In this document: positions 33,495 to 36,540 of the stretch, in pieces | Layout: the number at the start of each line of letters is the position of its first letter | Position numbering within the stretch: the stretch's first letter is position 1 | NCBI GenBank assembly: GCA_934667505.1 | Contig: CAKULY010000020.1 | Location: 1 to 36,540, forward strand | Direction of reading: 5' to 3' | From: an uncultured Treponema sp. | GTDB taxonomy: Bacteria > Spirochaetota > Spirochaetia > Treponematales > Treponemataceae | DNA: 36,540 nucleotides | Position numbers and translations under genes: made by a program | Notes under the pieces: generated by a model | What the model saw: the letters and a program-made list of their open reading frames with translations, nothing else | The model's database searches: none | Told to the model about the DNA's origin: nothing

Positions 33495-35200
33495 CATAAA
33501 CCTCCGTATTTTTGGAGCATAGAACGAGCGTGTTCTAAAGAGGCAGAAGAATCTGCGTCGCCAGAAAGCATTCTAGCAATCTCATAAACGCGTTGCTCAC
33601 CTTCAATAGGATGAACATTTGATGCAGTCTTTCCATTAACAACACCCTTTTCTATCTTAATCTGATTATCGGCATAAACTGCGATACTCGCAAGATGTGT
33701 TATACAAAAAATTTGACGATTTTTTGCAAGTTTCTTAAGATGAAGTCCTACTGCAACCGCAATTTCTCCACCTATTCCTGTATCAATTTCATCAAATACC
33801 AAAGTTTGAACAGGGTCGTTGTTAGCAAAAACAGTTTTGATTGCAAGCATGACTCTAGAAAGTTCACCGCCACTAGCAATTTTAGCAAGAGGCTGTAAAG
33901 GCGAGCCTAAATTTGCGCTGATAAGGAATTCAATATTGTCCATTCCGTAAGGACCGCATCTTTGCTCAACATCATTGCCAGGCTTTTCTGTCATGCTAAC
34001 TGAAAAACGAGTTTCTTTCATGCCTAAAGATTTTAAAATCGCTTCAATTTCACCAGAAAGACTTTCAGAACAAGCATGCCGTTTTGCAGAAATCTTTTTT
34101 GCAGCGGAATAAACTTGTTTTTCCAATTCACTAACTTCTTTTTGAAGAACTTCTTTATTTTGATTTCCGCTTGCAAGTTGCTCAAGTGCCTTTTCAGCCT
34201 GCTTTTGGTAGTCAAAAAGTTCTTGCATAGATGCATTTACAGAGCTGCAATACTTTTTTTTCAAATTGTAAATAACAGAAAGTCTCTCTTGAACTTCTTC
34301 CAAATGAGCAGGATCGTAAACAAGATTTCTAGCGTAGGAATCAAATTCGCAGGCTATATCGCTAAGTTCATAAAATGCCGATTCTAAACGCGAATCCAAA
34401 GGCGAAAGGCTCTTGTCGAATCCAACAGCGTGCTGACTGTCGCGATGAATTCTTTTTAGTCTTGAAACCACAGAATCATCGCCGACATCTAAAGAAGTTC
34501 TAATAGAATCTATATCTGAAAAAAGCTTTTCATAAGAAGAAAGGCGGTTCAACTCGTCTTCAAGATTTTTATCTTCATCGGGCTTTAATTTTGCCTCTGA
34601 CAATTCTTTTAGCGCGAACGAATACATTTCTATTTTTCGCTCGCGTTCTGCATCATTTGAATCCAACTGAGAAAGAAGCTTTCTTTTTTCTATTAAATTG
34701 GAATAAAGTTTTGTAAACAGTTGAACTTCTTCTGTAATTCCTGCTCTAGAATCAAGAAATTTTCTGTGTTCAGAAACTTTCATAAGAGACTGGTGGTCAT
34801 GCTGACCGTGTATATCTACTAAAAAAGAAGAAAATTCAGCAATATCGGCACGAGTTACAGGAGTATTACCTATCCAGGAACCACTTTTTCCATTTTCACG
34901 AATAAATCTTCGAATTAGAATTCTATTATTTTCCGCTTCTATTCCATGTTCAGAAAGCCATTGCAATGCTGGTTGCGAAAAATCCGAATCAAGATAAAAT
35001 GTTCCGCTAACACTAGCTTCATGTGCTCCAGAACGAATTTGACTAGTTTCCGCCTTTCCTCCCAAAAGAAAAGAAAGAGCTCCTATAAGGATTGATTTTC
35101 CCGCGCCAGTTTCGCCAGAAAGAACTGTTAGACCTTTTGAAAACTCTATTGTAATTGAATCAATTATCGCAAAATCTTTAATAGACAAATCTTCAAGCAT
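33494..35200 (-). CDS. recN: DNA repair ATPase RecN, 568 aa
   Basis: SMC-like protein that acts on DNA double-strand breaks. Walker A GETGAGKS at 29-36, RecN-specific LVDIHGQHDHQSLM, a coiled-coil middle (about 150-380), the ABC signature ASGGELSRVMLAIKTVF, and Walker B TLVFDEIDTG near residue 465-474. Length is normal for the family. ATG 35200 has RBS GGAGG at 5-nt spacing and overlaps the nadK stop by 8 bp. The nadK-recN neighbourhood is common in bacteria. Confidence 0.97.
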   Translation of the reverse strand: MLEDLSIKDFAIIDSITIEFSKGLTVLSGETGAGKSILIGALSFLLGGKAETSQIRSGAHEASVSGTFYLDSDFSQPALQWLSEHGIEAENNRILIRRFIRENGKSGSWIGNTPVTRADIAEFSSFLVDIHGQHDHQSLMKVSEHRKFLDSRAGITEEVQLFTKLYSNLIEKRKLLSQLDSNDAERERKIEMYSFALKELSEAKLKPDEDKNLEDELNRLSSYEKLFSDIDSIRTSLDVGDDSVVSRLKRIHRDSQHAVGFDKSLSPLDSRLESAFYELSDIACEFDSYARNLVYDPAHLEEVQERLSVIYNLKKKYCSSVNASMQELFDYQKQAEKALEQLASGNQNKEVLQKEVSELEKQVYSAAKKISAKRHACSESLSGEIEAILKSLGMKETRFSVSMTEKPGNDVEQRCGPYGMDNIEFLISANLGSPLQPLAKIASGGELSRVMLAIKTVFANNDPVQTLVFDEIDTGIGGEIAVAVGLHLKKLAKNRQIFCITHLASIAVYADNQIKIEKGVVNGKTASNVHPIEGEQRVYEIARMLSGDADSSASLEHARSMLQKYGGL

Positions 35201-36044
35201 GAGGTCCTCCTGACCAATTCAGCTTTGAACGCAAGGCTTCGTAAAATCTTTGCGTTGTACAACCTGCAAGTTTTACTTTTTTATTAATTCTTCGAACTTT
35301 TATTACATCTCCCTGGTGAAGTTCCTTTGGCTTTTGACCGTCAACAGTAAGAATAAGTTCTTTTTCCCTAGAAGGAAGAACTGTAATATCAAGTTCGCCG
35401 TTCGGGCTTAAAACCAAAGGTCTTGTAGAAAGAGAAAACGAATTTATCGGCGTAAGAACAAGCGCATCTAGCTCAGGATCTATTATAGGACCGCCAGCAC
35501 TTGAAGAATAGGCTGTAGAACCAGTTGGTGTGCTTACAATAATTCCATCAGCCTTAAACTTTCCTAAAGAAGAATAATTGTAGGCTATATCGAGCAAAAC
35601 TGTTCTTGCTGCCGTTTTAGCGCAAACTACAACATCGTTCAATCCAATTGCAGAAAAACATTCTGAATCTTTTTTTTCAATTGGAAAAACAGTAGCTTGC
35701 AACATAGTTCTTTCTTCTAGCGAAGATTTTCCACTTAAAAAAAGCTCAAGTTCTTTCTTCCAATCCTGTTTTTGAATACTAGCAATAAAACCAAATTCGC
35801 CAAAGTTCACAGGAAAAACAGGTATTCCAAGATTGCAACATCCTCTTGCGGCAAAAAGAACTGTTCCATCGCCACCTAAGGTAATTACAAAATCATATCC
35901 TGAAAAAACACAGTCTTCATTAAAACCATCAAAAGCGCAAATAACTGACTGCACTTTTCTAGATTTTAAATAAAAACCTATATCGTTTGCAACTAATTGA
36001 GATTCTTTTTTGTTAGTGTTTACTATTATAAGACACTTTTTCAT
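35193..36044 (-). CDS. nadK: NAD kinase, 283 aa
   Basis: Phosphorylates NAD to NADP in the cytoplasm. The GGDGT motif (57-61, catalytic Asp59), NDVVV (Asn135-Asp136) and TPTGSTAYSSSAGGPI (171-186) are all present, and length is typical. ATG 36044 is 13 bp after the preceding aminotransferase gene; AAGG lies about 13 nt upstream, a weak RBS that may rely on coupling. It overlaps recN by 8 bp. Confidence 0.95.
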   Translation of the reverse strand: MKKCLIIVNTNKKESQLVANDIGFYLKSRKVQSVICAFDGFNEDCVFSGYDFVITLGGDGTVLFAARGCCNLGIPVFPVNFGEFGFIASIQKQDWKKELELFLSGKSSLEERTMLQATVFPIEKKDSECFSAIGLNDVVVCAKTAARTVLLDIAYNYSSLGKFKADGIIVSTPTGSTAYSSSAGGPIIDPELDALVLTPINSFSLSTRPLVLSPNGELDITVLPSREKELILTVDGQKPKELHQGDVIKVRRINKKVKLAGCTTQRFYEALRSKLNWSGGPHA

Positions 36045-36057
36045 TTAAAAGAAAACC

Positions 36058-36540
36058 TTATGGCAGAGTTCCCAAAACTTTTACAATTTTAGCAACTTGC
36101 TGATTAGAAAGCCTTGGATACAACGGAAACAAGACGCATCTTAAATACAAAGATTTTGCCCTTATGCATGAATCTGATAATTCCTCTTCTTTTAAGGCAA
36201 TTACAGAATCTTCATACGCATGTCTTATTTCTATTCCTTTTTTTTCTGCATATTGACGAACATCTTTAAAAGAACTCGAAAGAACCAAAGGAAAACAAGC
36301 AACTGTAGAGGAATTGTTAAACTCTTCTTCTTTTAAGTTTTTAGAAGATTCAGACTCTGCAGAAACTGAAGAAATTACACTAAAATCTCTTGGATATATT
36401 TTATGCTTTCCAGACATGCACGCTCTCTGATAAAGAGAAAAAATCTTCTTTCTTGTATGCTCGTTATTTTTAAATTCCTTAACCTGAACCCAGCCCAAAG
36501 CGCAGTTTATATCTGGCAAAAGTTCTGTGCGAGGCATAAC
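36058..36540 (-). CDS. DegT/DnrJ/EryC1-family aminotransferase, C-terminal part (5' end outside window)
   Basis: The frame remains open to the window edge, so only the last 160 residues or so are visible. The stretch PRTELLPDINCALGWVQVKEF matches the segment of PLP-dependent sugar aminotransferases just after the cofactor lysine (MSELQAALGLVQ-type), followed by the C-terminal small domain ending in LYPRLSNQQVAKIV. The catalytic lysine lies outside. Family members make amino sugars for surface polysaccharides. It precedes nadK by 13 bp. Confidence 0.8.
   Translation of the reverse strand, partial: VMPRTELLPDINCALGWVQVKEFKNNEHTRKKIFSLYQRACMSGKHKIYPRDFSVISSVSAESESSKNLKEEEFNNSSTVACFPLVLSSSFKDVRQYAEKKGIEIRHAYEDSVIALKEEELSDSCIRAKSLYLRCVLFPLYPRLSNQQVAKIVKVLGTLP

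Overview
The window reads as chromosomal DNA of a host-associated, low-GC Treponema-like spirochaete. Evidence: several lipoproteins with spirochaete-style lipoboxes, InlB-repeat/BspA-type leucine-rich proteins, Pmp-like beta-helix lipoproteins, a membrane class III adenylate cyclase followed by a FecR protein and an outer-membrane barrel, and LysM/LytM envelope proteins. Genus-level assignment is inference; no rRNA or other marker gene is present.

Layout. (1) 1-4116 is accessory surface-protein DNA. Two related InlB-repeat/BspA genes converge. The left one is cut by the window edge. The right one (minus strand, 3610-2371) has a C8 homopolymer 28 bases into the gene that puts its good start codon and RBS out of frame with a perfect lipoprotein signal peptide and the rest of the protein. 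Seven Cs would restore a 412-aa lipoprotein, so this looks like a phase-variable gene captured OFF. About 500 bp upstream of it is packed with different hairpins, including copies of a REP-like hairpin family. (2) 19069-4117 is a six-gene minus-strand operon: adenylate cyclase, FecR/Fn3-like protein, outer-membrane barrel protein, then three tandem lipoproteins that are diverged copies of one another (736, 996, 1097 aa) and grow by adding GLUG-like or Pmp-like repeats. The gene order suggests a surface-assembly module placed under a sensory cyclase. (3) 19188-25681 mixes housekeeping and envelope genes: RluA-type pseudouridine synthase, a secreted transglutaminase-like protein, an excisionase-HTH/PTS-EIIA fusion, a membrane-anchored propeller plus degenerate LytM pair, MnmA, and an IscR-like Rrf2 regulator. 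(4) 25998-30433 carries two phosphohexomutases and a DnaQ-like exonuclease. (5) 36540-30532 is a minus-strand run: DegT-family aminotransferase (partial), NAD kinase, RecN, an unknown protein, a YfbR-like HD hydrolase and a LysM/degenerate-LytM protein. The first four genes overlap or nearly touch.

Intergenic DNA carries two dispersed palindromic repeat families, seen twice each: an element with inverted ends at 25732-25936 and 30441-30523, the first with a nested insertion, and a hairpin pair at 21096-21170 and 27928-27993. No tRNA, rRNA, CRISPR array, transposase or replication origin was seen. Several ORF starts were moved downstream of alternative TTG/GTG codons to ATG or GTG codons with a good ribosome binding site; each entry states the reason.
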